A program made the position numbers and the translations under genes. This document shows positions 27,818 through 36,287 of a DNA stretch of 54,577 nt, piece after piece; positions within the stretch are counted from its first letter, which is position 1, and the number at the start of each line of letters is the position of its first letter. The DNA comes from Sanchytrium tribonematis. Its lineage: Eukaryota; Sanchytriomycota; Sanchytriomycetes; Sanchytriales; Sanchytriaceae. The notes beneath the pieces were generated by a model. The model was given only the letters and a program-made list of their open reading frames with translations. It was not told the origin of the DNA and searched no databases. The stretch spans positions 1 to 54,577 of the forward strand of contig JADGIG010000011.1 in NCBI GenBank assembly GCA_018985235.1. Direction: 5' to 3'.

Positions 27818-29074
27818 TCATAAAATTATCCTTTTTTGGAGTGTAAACTTCTCAATATGATAATACAGCCAAGCTAGCTCTACCTCATTCAACCGGAAAA
27901 AGAGGCATCCCAGCGTTATAAGACTTAGCAAAATTCCTGTAAAAATGTATTTCAATATGCCAGAACGTCCATTATTCAAAATTTCGTGAGTTTTGACAAT
28001 TTGCAATTTGCTTGAATCTAATTTGTTTTTAAAATTTTCTTTTTCTATTAATTTGTTCCTATTAACTTTATTCTCAATCTCTGATTGCTTATATTTGTTA
28101 ATAGTGACAGTCAAATGTGATATTTTATCATTCAAAAATTTCAATTCCTTGTTCTTAGATTGGATAGTTTGATTTAAATCATTCATTTCCTCTTGTGTAA
28201 AATTAACAGAAACAGTCTTATTCAACATTTGAGCTGGTTCCGAATGTGCTGATATAAATGGATGCTCGCTAATTTGTGACTGTTGTGGCTGATTCTGCAA
28301 CATTTCGATTTCAGCGTCCAAAATTTGTATTTGTTGCATTAAATCTTTGTTTTTTAATTTTATGGAATTGAAATTGTTGAGATCCGATTCTAGTCTATTT
28401 ATAATTGTATTAGATTCGTGCAGTTCTAATTTGAGCTGGTTTATTTCAGTTTTGTCGTTTAAAATTTGTTGGCTTAGCGAATTGCATTTTTCTTGATGGC
28501 TTTGTAAATCAGTAAGATATTTACTTTCCAACTGTTTGTAGTCTTGTAGTTCACTTGTTAATCCATAATGTGATTGTGAGATACTTTGTAATCTGTTTAA
28601 CAATTGATTCATTTCATTTATATTTTCATTTTCTCTATTTTTATACAATTCTAGTTCTTCTTTAAGCTGGAAGATATCATTGCCATCATTTATATTTACA
28701 TGCGATGGGCTGGTATGGATAGAAGTATTGCTATTGGATAAAACATCGAATGAAGATTGCGTTAAGGATATATTTCCGGTGTCATGAATCAGATGTTGAT
28801 TAAATGGAATAGGATGAATATCTACGTGAGAAACCCTATGTTGAGCCATGACTTTCTTTAATATAATTAGAAAATCTTCCAAATTAAAATCGAGTTCTTC
28901 ACTTGGAACTGATTGCATGATTGAGGCTGGAATTGGCTGATATTCTTGTTCATATTCAAATAAGTATTTTCTTATTTGGGTAGTTGTAGTAGTTTGTGGT
29001 AGATTTTTTCTCAAAAATTGATCCAATTTCATTTTTGAGAACGGGCTCCGTGTTTTAGGCTTAAGAAACAACAT
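27818..29074 (-). CDS. Tail-anchored coiled-coil protein (418 aa)
   Basis: Residues 1-110 are mixed, then a long coiled coil runs from about 125 to 365 (ELELYKNRENENINEMNQLL, ESKYLTDLQSHQEKCNSLSQ, TEINQLKLELHESN). A single C-terminal membrane segment (YIFTGILLSLITLGCLFF) and a short tail follow. This is the layout of golgin-type tethers, or of other tail-anchored proteins on Golgi, ER or nuclear envelope. The ATG at 29074 is only 3 bp from the divergent ATG of the uL2m gene; the second in-frame ATG (MKLDQFLRKN, 29032) would leave a 45-bp gap and may be the real start. AATAAA follows the TGA stop directly. Confidence 0.65.
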   Translation of the reverse strand: MLFLKPKTRSPFSKMKLDQFLRKNLPQTTTTTQIRKYLFEYEQEYQPIPASIMQSVPSEELDFNLEDFLIILKKVMAQHRVSHVDIHPIPFNQHLIHDTGNISLTQSSFDVLSNSNTSIHTSPSHVNINDGNDIFQLKEELELYKNRENENINEMNQLLNRLQSISQSHYGLTSELQDYKQLESKYLTDLQSHQEKCNSLSQQILNDKTEINQLKLELHESNTIINRLESDLNNFNSIKLKNKDLMQQIQILDAEIEMLQNQPQQSQISEHPFISAHSEPAQMLNKTVSVNFTQEEMNDLNQTIQSKNKELKFLNDKISHLTVTINKYKQSEIENKVNRNKLIEKENFKNKLDSSKLQIVKTHEILNNGRSGILKYIFTGILLSLITLGCLFFRLNEVELAWLYYHIEKFTLQKRIIL

Positions 29075-29077
29075 TTT

Positions 29078-30034
29078 ATGAGTTTTGTATCAAAAGTTTT
29101 GCAAAGTTCCTTTCTTAAATCGATATCGAAACCAAAAGATGGGATGGTGACGTATGTGCCCAAAACTCCAGGACTTAGACATCGAAAAGACATAGACTTC
29201 AAAGGATTGGGAGTTTCCACAGCAAAACCAAAAATAGAAGGCCTGTATTTTTTTAAAAAACAGAGTGCCGGACGAAATTCTCTAGGACGCATAACAGTAC
29301 GAGGGAAAGGTGGTGGGATGAAAAAAATTGTTCGAGAAGTTGACTTTTGTCGCAATGAAGGGGAGAAAATGAGGATTTTGCAGCTTGAAAAAGATCCATG
29401 GAGGAGCGGCTTTTTAGCTCTCATAGAGCCTGTTGAATCCAAATCAGAAAAATTAACCAAGAAATATATTATTGCGACAGATGGTATGAAAGCTGGTGGA
29501 TTTGTACAGAGCTTTCAGAAAGGAATTCCGGAAAATGTAGGAGATGTACATGAAGATATATTTGTCAACGGAAATTGTTTCAAATTACGAGATATACCGA
29601 TTGGAAGGGAAATAAGCGCTATTTCTATGAAACCAGAGAAGAAAGCTCAATTGTGTCGTTCTGCTGGTTCATTCGCCATTTTACAAAGTAAATCACAAAA
29701 CCATGCTCAATTGAAATTGAAAAGTGGGGAAGTTAGGCTCTTAGAGTTGGATTGTCATGCAACTATCGGTAGAATTAGTAATTTAAATCATCACAATGTT
29801 ATTTTAGGAAAAGCGGGACGCAATAGAGCACTTGGAAGGAAATCCAAAGTTAGAGGCGTTGCCATGAATCCTGTAGACCATCCTCATGGTGGGGGAGAAA
29901 GAAGAGGAAAAGGAATCATCCCTCAGAGTAGAACTGGTGTCTTAGCTAAGGGAGGACGTACAAGAAACACTAGAAAAAGCAAGAAAATGATCGTCAAAGA
30001 AAGGCCTAGAGGCTTTCAGCTTAGAAATAAATAA
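29078..30034 (+). CDS. Mitochondrial ribosomal protein uL2m
   Basis: This 318-residue protein carries the complete uL2 signature: RHRKDIDF, GRNSLGRITVRGKGGG, IPIGREI, CRSAGSFAILQSK and the peptidyl-transferase-centre loop GVAMNPVDHPHGGGERRGKG. The N-terminus (MSFVSKVLQSSFLKSISKPK) is a basic amphipathic presequence, and the sequence is bacterial-type rather than cytosolic uL2, so it belongs to the large subunit of the mitochondrial ribosome. This shows that the organism keeps mitochondrial translation, against a microsporidian-type mitosome. AATAAA overlaps the stop (30031-30036). Confidence 0.96.
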   Translation: MSFVSKVLQSSFLKSISKPKDGMVTYVPKTPGLRHRKDIDFKGLGVSTAKPKIEGLYFFKKQSAGRNSLGRITVRGKGGGMKKIVREVDFCRNEGEKMRILQLEKDPWRSGFLALIEPVESKSEKLTKKYIIATDGMKAGGFVQSFQKGIPENVGDVHEDIFVNGNCFKLRDIPIGREISAISMKPEKKAQLCRSAGSFAILQSKSQNHAQLKLKSGEVRLLELDCHATIGRISNLNHHNVILGKAGRNRALGRKSKVRGVAMNPVDHPHGGGERRGKGIIPQSRTGVLAKGGRTRNTRKSKKMIVKERPRGFQLRNK

Positions 30035-30060
30035 TTTATAGAGCCATCAAATTCATAGGA

Positions 30061-30510
30061 TTAATTCCGTTGTGCAATTTTTTTCACCTTGTTTTTGTTT
30101 TTCTTGCGATTTTTTCTCTTCCGGTTCGTAGATGCTTCCAATTTCACCGACTCAAGCTTTTCTAAAATCTGGGCAATATCTGAAGAAGGAACTTTGGATT
30201 CTTTCTCTATTAGCAATTCCTTTTTCTCAACGCATTTCTTATAAAACTCGTCCGAATCAATTGTATTTTGAAACTCATTAAATTGAGGTTTCCGGGTAAT
30301 TTCACCCTGATATAAATTGCAATCCAATTTTCCAAACCCAATTGTAGATAATTTATCCACTAACAACTTCAGATCGGAAGGACTTGGTGTAATAAAATAC
30401 AAGTTATTATCCAGTGTATATTTCAGATGTAAGTTGGAGTATGCATCCTTTTTTTCATTGGGAATTCCATACAGAGTACATCTCTTTCGAACTTGAAATT
30501 GAAAATTCAT
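30061..30510 (-). CDS. Small basic-tailed orphan protein (149 aa)
   Basis: I do not recognise it. The N-terminus MNFQFQVRKRCTLYGIPNEK is followed by a compact alpha/beta-looking part (LYFITPSPSDLKLLVDKLST, IGFGKLDCNLYQGEITRKP), a helix (SDIAQILEKLESVKLEAS) and a highly basic tail (NRKRKNRKKNKNKVKKIAQ). The tail suggests RNA or ribosome binding or nuclear targeting. It is convergent with the uL2m gene with 26 bp between stops. Confidence 0.55.
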   Translation of the reverse strand: MNFQFQVRKRCTLYGIPNEKKDAYSNLHLKYTLDNNLYFITPSPSDLKLLVDKLSTIGFGKLDCNLYQGEITRKPQFNEFQNTIDSDEFYKKCVEKKELLIEKESKVPSSDIAQILEKLESVKLEASTNRKRKNRKKNKNKVKKIAQRN

Positions 30511-30995
30511 CCTTGTTTTGGGTTGTAATTTTCTTTCACATTTTATCTATTTTTCACAAATCTATTTCATATAACCTATCATAAATACGATCATTGTTTG
30601 TGTATACTTCTGCGTTATTGTGAGAGAATTTATAATCATATAAATGTAATGCATCTATTGTTGCATTTTCCGCAGCAACGAAATCGAAACAAATTTTTAT
30701 TTTTACACTATCTACTGATTAAACAGAGTCACTTCCCACTTTACCAAACAATCAATTGTGACTGGAATTTTGTTTATAAAAAAACCAGATATGGGAATTT
30801 TGTAAAGTGCACTTTTATTTACTGTAAATATTTTGATACTAAAGTAGGCCAAACATCAGCGTGATTGTAATCATAGAACAAAGCCCGTCAAAATGTAATA
30901 ATCGACCAGAAGTTATCGATGGCCATTCCCCTTTCTGCAATGGGATTGTCTTAAGTTAGACGACTGGGTGCTTATGATATTTGTCCTTTCAATAT
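30511..30995. other. Intergenic stretch, nothing recognised
   Basis: About 485 bp between two minus-strand genes. It has a short plus-strand open frame rich in Phe, Tyr and Cys without recognisable content. I see no RNA gene or repeat. Confidence 0.45.
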
Positions 30996-31637
30996 TTAAC
31001 AACACATTAAAAATCTTTTTACGATTCTTTTCCATTTTTTAATTCTGCCCTCTTTTTTTTCATCGTAAATATCAGAATATTGGCAGTTAAAAATATTTTG
31101 TGTGGCATTTAACCAATTTTCAACCTTTAGTTCATATTCCTTGCTTTCAATGATTGGGAGAAGATTCTCACCATTTTCCATCTTTAAAGGCAGTAACTTT
31201 TCAAATTCTTTTATGTTTTTATTTTCAATTGCCACCTCAACAATATTCCAATTTGTTCTTGGCAAAAGTGGGGCCATTTCCTCAGAAACAGCAGTTTCTT
31301 TGGTATCTACTTCGCAAATTGTGTAGCTGGCCATCATTTTCAATGTTTTTGGCATTATCGGAGGCCTAGAGCTTAAGCTAGCCTGTTGTAATTCAGCTGC
31401 TGGCTCAGAGTACTCTACAATGCTTTGCTTTAAAGGAGGTAGCTCCTCATGGCTTGCTACTCTTCGAATTTTCTTTTCAAGAATTTTTACTACGTCTGCA
31501 ACTGAGAGTTGAGTTGTTTCTATTTGTGCAGTTCTTGGTTTTAAAGGTGGTAAATCTTCCAACTGAGTAAGTTTGACTCTTGAAGATTCAAGGATTTTTA
31601 CAATTTGCGCGACTGGTAGTTGAATAGTGACTATCAT
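30996..31637 (-). CDS. Orphan repeat protein with possible C-terminal CC prenylation signal (213 aa)
   Basis: The N-terminal part has two repeats of about 35 residues, each a short helix followed by LPPLK: TIQLPVAQIVKILE ... LEDLPPLKP and TTQLSVADVVKILE ... HEELPPLKQ. A third, weaker LPLK lies near 150. The C-terminus is basic and ends RIVKRFLMCC. A terminal CC after a polybasic helix is the sequence type used for Rab-style double geranylgeranylation or palmitoylation, so the protein may be membrane-attached through its tail. No known domain is seen; the anchoring is inference. Confidence 0.55.
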   Translation of the reverse strand: MIVTIQLPVAQIVKILESSRVKLTQLEDLPPLKPRTAQIETTQLSVADVVKILEKKIRRVASHEELPPLKQSIVEYSEPAAELQQASLSSRPPIMPKTLKMMASYTICEVDTKETAVSEEMAPLLPRTNWNIVEVAIENKNIKEFEKLLPLKMENGENLLPIIESKEYELKVENWLNATQNIFNCQYSDIYDEKKEGRIKKWKRIVKRFLMCC

Positions 31638-31868
31638 GGCTTGGCCTATTTTTTAATTTTTTTACACGAAAAATAGGCCAAGAATTCCAATCATTGCCTA
31701 ACAAGCCGCTATAGATCGACTGAGCTTCTTACCCTGTAAAATCGTCATTCTTTCAACGTTTAGCATATTTTCCAGTTTGAATTCAAAAACCCAAAACAAG
31801 GATGAGTTTTTAAATCGAAAATGATCTACGCTGAAAGGATAAAAACAAGTATTCCCAGCCAAATCTGT

Positions 31869-34805
31869 TTATTGCAATACAATTCCTCGTTGTTCAATAT
31901 TCTGCTTGATCTGCTTCAAATGACTCGCCACACATTCTATATTCACCCATGAATAGACCTTGTCAATTGTATTCAAAATTGCCATTTCATTCAATAAAAA
32001 TGACCCTATTTCACTTCCAATATTATTATTGCTGTTACTGTTTCTCGTATGCTTTTCAATCACGGCAATATTTAAATAATCCATTCCGCCCATCAAAACC
32101 ATGTTGTGAATACAGCAACTAATACTAATCATTTCATTCTCATTTCCTCTCATGTAATCCATCATCAATATCCATATCCATTCACCAATGATATCCATTT
32201 GAATATCAAGCTTATTTGAAGAATACAAATGATGCGTCGTATGGCAATTTAATTTAGTCCATTCCCGAATACACTCAATTCCACCATTTTTAACATCTTC
32301 CATGTCCATATCCAACATAATTGTAATAATTCTGCATGACAATTGTGAAAAATCATTTGAAAATCCATTTGGCATATTGGGTGAATTATTAGCCATGGAA
32401 GCATTTCCATTCAACTGCTTTGTCGTTTGCTGTAGTGTATTCGTGCTTAATACCCGTCTAAACCATTTGGAATAGTGGGTTAAAAATTTGGGCCATCTCA
32501 TGTCCATTTCATTTAAATGCATTAATCCATTTAAAATCAAAGTGAGTGATTTCATTAAAACGTCATCTTGATAATAAATCATGGCGCTATAAAATAACCC
32601 ATCGTTTAAAAATTGGCATTTGAATTTGAGTAAATAAGTGAGTGATTTGACGGGTGACAAAGATTCATTGGAATTATTGCCCATGGTTTGTGAATTTTGA
32701 GTCATGGTGGCTTCAACACATTTGCACATTAATCCACCTAGTTCCCTGAATAATGGAAATACCATGTACTCGTGCTGAATGCTTTTTAATAATTCATTAT
32801 TGTGTAATGCGCATGACATTTTCATCACGCTCTTTAAAAATTGAATATCATGCTGGTATTTACCAAATAAAGAGTGGATGAGTGGTATCAAGTCATTTAA
32901 GAGCAATTGGATTAAACTTTTTAAACCGAATTCAGAATGGCAGCCTTGTAGAATTCCTTGAATTGACCTGATCAGTCCAATCGCATTTCCATTACCAGAT
33001 ACACTATTCAAAGAATCATTTAAATTGTTTAAATTCAGTGTATCATTGTTGGAATTGTTATTGAGTGCCTGATTGCATTGACTTTGCAAGTAATCCATTA
33101 ATTTGTAAATCATTTCACCATCTTTGTTGAATGCAACATGAGAGATAAATTCATAGTAAACGACACGGTATTTAGGATAATAATATTCGAATAGCAAAGG
33201 TCTATTGTAATCCAAATTGACTAACAGCGGACTGGTTAACGCAAATCGCATGCAAGTAATTGAATTTGAATAAAACTGAAATATTTCCATGCACATTTGA
33301 ATGATGTGAGACTGAGTTGGATGAGCCTGCAAAATATCATATACTTTGCTGAGTAGCAAATGAAATAAGGATTGCCGAGATTCACATTGAATAATAGTGA
33401 AAAATGCTTGGTTAAAGCAAAATGAATCCCAGACATAATTCTCTGTAATATTTTTTATAAACGAGGTGTAATAAGTGAATAATAATACGAGGTATTCATT
33501 GATGTCAAAATGGTCTCTCAGACTTGCAAATTCACTATTATTTGAGGCACCTAGCTGTGCTGTGTCTACAGTATTCATGTGTATCATTTTTATGAACAAT
33601 TGCGCATCATACTGGTCATTTAATTCATTTTCATAAATGTTGATTTTACATTTAAAAATAGATTGACCGATTGAAAGTAAATGAACGTTATTGAGTGCCA
33701 AAACGTGTGGTATGTAGACTGAGTACGATTCTCTAATGCATTTTGAAATTAAATCTAGGCAGTCAGAAGCAATATCGAATGGATACAAGTAAATTGGGGT
33801 AGAAATCAATTGGGTCAAAATGTTGTTTGGTGCCGACATACTGGAGGTATTGTTGTCTAAAATATGCAAATCTACTGTAAAATGCTTGTAAATTGGTACA
33901 TAGAGTGGAAGAATAGATGGATTTAATGGAATTTGATAGAATATACTTGAAAATTGCTTGATTTCTAATAAATCCTCAAATTCCATTCCCATGTGCAAAT
34001 CCAAAACAGTGTTAATTATCAAAAGCGCCGTGGATTCTATGTTGTCAAGCGGGGTGTAATCGATATAAGCTTGTGGATCTAAAAGAGGGGAATTTGGACT
34101 ATTTAATGGCGTGTTTGGGGGACTCTGAATCAAATTAACATTTTCTGCTAATTTGATGTTGCTAAACACGCATTTTATCAAATCCCGTCTATCCTGATAC
34201 GAAATGCAGGATCTTCGCATTTTCACAATCTGATGGATACATTTGTAATTTCCAAAAGTGTGATTAGAAAATAGAAGTGGGACTAAATCTAAGAGAGGCC
34301 TACGGTATTGCATATCAGGAATAACAGAGTTATCGTCTTCAATACTAGTCAAAGACTTGGTGATTAAATGAATATTGTTCGATTGCAACGCTTTGCTGAG
34401 TATCTGAGACGCCAATTTGCGTTTGGAATATTGCTTGATACTAGAGAGTTCATCTAAAATATACTCAGATGTAATATCATCTAAACTTGTGTCGTTTAAT
34501 GAATGATTAAATGATATACAGTGATTCGCAAACGCATAACACATCATCTTATAAATTGACTGGTTCCCTATAAATTGAAATGGATTTGGATCAGCAGCAT
34601 TTAGTGCAATTTGGTATCTATTGATAATATTCGTGAAATATGGAATATACTGAATATTTGGATGTTTTCTCAAGTGCGAAAATACAAGAAATTTTGTAGT
34701 GGGCTGGTATTGGTCTAATAAATTTGGATTGATAAGTTGAATGAACTGGGTCTGAAGGTCTATTTGCCCTTGTGTTAATTGTATTGCAACCTGATCAATT
34801 TGCAT
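31869..34805 (-). CDS. Large helical orphan protein (978 aa)
   Basis: The first in-frame ATG (34805) gives 978 residues starting MQIDQVAIQLTQGQ. The sequence is leucine-, isoleucine- and helix-rich throughout, with Asn-rich loops (LNNNSNNDTLNLNNLNDSLN) near the middle and no signal peptide or membrane segment. Length and all-helical character, with short amphipathic helices every 35-45 residues, suit a HEAT-like solenoid such as a karyopherin/exportin or nucleoporin, and the start resembles the first HEAT pair of exportins. No specific family match can be made, so that is a guess. The frame is open for 14 codons before the ATG. AATAAA overlaps the stop. Confidence 0.65.
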   Translation of the reverse strand: MQIDQVAIQLTQGQIDLQTQFIQLINPNLLDQYQPTTKFLVFSHLRKHPNIQYIPYFTNIINRYQIALNAADPNPFQFIGNQSIYKMMCYAFANHCISFNHSLNDTSLDDITSEYILDELSSIKQYSKRKLASQILSKALQSNNIHLITKSLTSIEDDNSVIPDMQYRRPLLDLVPLLFSNHTFGNYKCIHQIVKMRRSCISYQDRRDLIKCVFSNIKLAENVNLIQSPPNTPLNSPNSPLLDPQAYIDYTPLDNIESTALLIINTVLDLHMGMEFEDLLEIKQFSSIFYQIPLNPSILPLYVPIYKHFTVDLHILDNNTSSMSAPNNILTQLISTPIYLYPFDIASDCLDLISKCIRESYSVYIPHVLALNNVHLLSIGQSIFKCKINIYENELNDQYDAQLFIKMIHMNTVDTAQLGASNNSEFASLRDHFDINEYLVLLFTYYTSFIKNITENYVWDSFCFNQAFFTIIQCESRQSLFHLLLSKVYDILQAHPTQSHIIQMCMEIFQFYSNSITCMRFALTSPLLVNLDYNRPLLFEYYYPKYRVVYYEFISHVAFNKDGEMIYKLMDYLQSQCNQALNNNSNNDTLNLNNLNDSLNSVSGNGNAIGLIRSIQGILQGCHSEFGLKSLIQLLLNDLIPLIHSLFGKYQHDIQFLKSVMKMSCALHNNELLKSIQHEYMVFPLFRELGGLMCKCVEATMTQNSQTMGNNSNESLSPVKSLTYLLKFKCQFLNDGLFYSAMIYYQDDVLMKSLTLILNGLMHLNEMDMRWPKFLTHYSKWFRRVLSTNTLQQTTKQLNGNASMANNSPNMPNGFSNDFSQLSCRIITIMLDMDMEDVKNGGIECIREWTKLNCHTTHHLYSSNKLDIQMDIIGEWIWILMMDYMRGNENEMISISCCIHNMVLMGGMDYLNIAVIEKHTRNSNSNNNIGSEIGSFLLNEMAILNTIDKVYSWVNIECVASHLKQIKQNIEQRGIVLQ

Positions 34806-34991
34806 TGATTGTTTCGAGGGTCGAAAAAATTTTAGTGGACAATCCACATGAAGAAAGTGGTATATGAAACATCTACGAAATTTCTGCTGGAGTGATGTTG
34901 TGTTTTATTAATATGGAAAATATAATCCATTTGTAGGTTTCTATGAGGTTTATTTGGTCTGATCCCCTTGTACAAGTATTTTACAGAAAGA

Positions 34992-36089
34992 ATGGAAGCA
35001 ACAGATGACAAAATGCCCTCACTTGTTCATATTCTGCCTAATATATCGGAATTGAATTGCTTTAAAGAAAAATGTTCTACTCTTCAGCCATATTTTGATC
35101 AATTGGATGAATTTATGACATGTAATGTGCTGAAAGAGTTGGAATCTCATTTTGCTATCACATTCATAACAGTTGGGAACGTAGACGCTAATATTGGTAT
35201 TGTTGTATCTGTCAAAGAAGACAACATTGTAATTAGAGACAAAGTGCCTCGACTGAAAAATGTAAGTTGCGCTTTACCAATTGGAATAGTACAAAATGAT
35301 GTAAAATTATTCAATCACCGCTGTGATATGAAATTTGACGCTGGTCAAGATAAAACATTAAGACCTGGATGTAAATACTTTACTCTTGAGTCAACTAGCA
35401 AGGAATATTGTGGTGCTAGTATTGGATTGTATCTAAAGATTGATGGCAAGGCAGTGGGACTTAGTACGGGACATTCTTTCAGAAATGGAACAGATAAAAT
35501 TGAACATTTGAGATTAGATATAGGATCTTTGCAATTAAAGAAATTTGAACAAAGGCTAAAAAATGAAGATTTGATTGCTATTGGAGTGAACCCTGGATTA
35601 GCGTATTCTGTAGCAGATTGTTCATTGATACAAATTAAAGATGCAGATTGTGTGAATGAATTTACATGCAATATAGCAACTAGTGGCGTCGAATTCCCAG
35701 TGAAATTTACTGAGATATCAGAGAATTTCGATTTGAAGAAAGAGGTTAATTATTTCATCATTACCGGGGATAGAAAAGAACTATGCGAGCTAGTAACTTA
35801 TGGCAAAGTATATATCTGGAATGGGACAATTGATGGCGACGCTAAGTATACTAGAGAATTTGTATTAAGATATAAGAAACATCACGATCATTACAATGTT
35901 GCTGAAGGAGAATCTATTACCAAAAATGTACCAGGGGACTGTGGTAATGTCGTATTTCATTTCGATGATAATGGCAATGCTGTGGTGGATGGTATGTTTA
36001 TTGGAACAGATTTATTTTCAAATTTTGCCATCTTTTCAACCACATTGTGGATCAAAAAGAATCTGAAAACCCCCATGGTATTATTATAG
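34992..36089 (+). CDS. Trypsin-fold peptidase-like protein with Cys nucleophile (365 aa)
   Basis: The first in-frame ATG (34992) gives 365 residues. Three motifs in the order and spacing of a chymotrypsin-type triad are visible: His161 in GLSTGHSF, Asp209 in SVADCSLIQI and Cys317 in VPGDCGNVVF. The last is followed by DGMFIG, which resembles the strand after the nucleophile in trypsin-like enzymes. The usual GDSG is GDCG here, so the nucleophile would be cysteine as in viral 3C-type proteases. There is no signal peptide; the first 120 residues are an unknown regulatory part. The gene is intact and single-exon. The fold is inferred from motifs; an inactive or non-protease role is possible. Confidence 0.6.
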   Translation: MEATDDKMPSLVHILPNISELNCFKEKCSTLQPYFDQLDEFMTCNVLKELESHFAITFITVGNVDANIGIVVSVKEDNIVIRDKVPRLKNVSCALPIGIVQNDVKLFNHRCDMKFDAGQDKTLRPGCKYFTLESTSKEYCGASIGLYLKIDGKAVGLSTGHSFRNGTDKIEHLRLDIGSLQLKKFEQRLKNEDLIAIGVNPGLAYSVADCSLIQIKDADCVNEFTCNIATSGVEFPVKFTEISENFDLKKEVNYFIITGDRKELCELVTYGKVYIWNGTIDGDAKYTREFVLRYKKHHDHYNVAEGESITKNVPGDCGNVVFHFDDNGNAVVDGMFIGTDLFSNFAIFSTTLWIKKNLKTPMVLL

Positions 36090-36287
36090 AGCTAGAAGTA
36101 AAAATATTAAGTCATTACGGACTCATTTCGATATGCATAATTTTCACCAAGGCGCCACAAATCTTTATTGTCTTTGAAAGCATCATCAAATCAATATATT
36201 AGGTCAATTATATATATATCTGATTGCAATTAATTAGTACATTTTGTTAAATATTTATATTATGACCTAAATAAAATAAGTGCTCAT

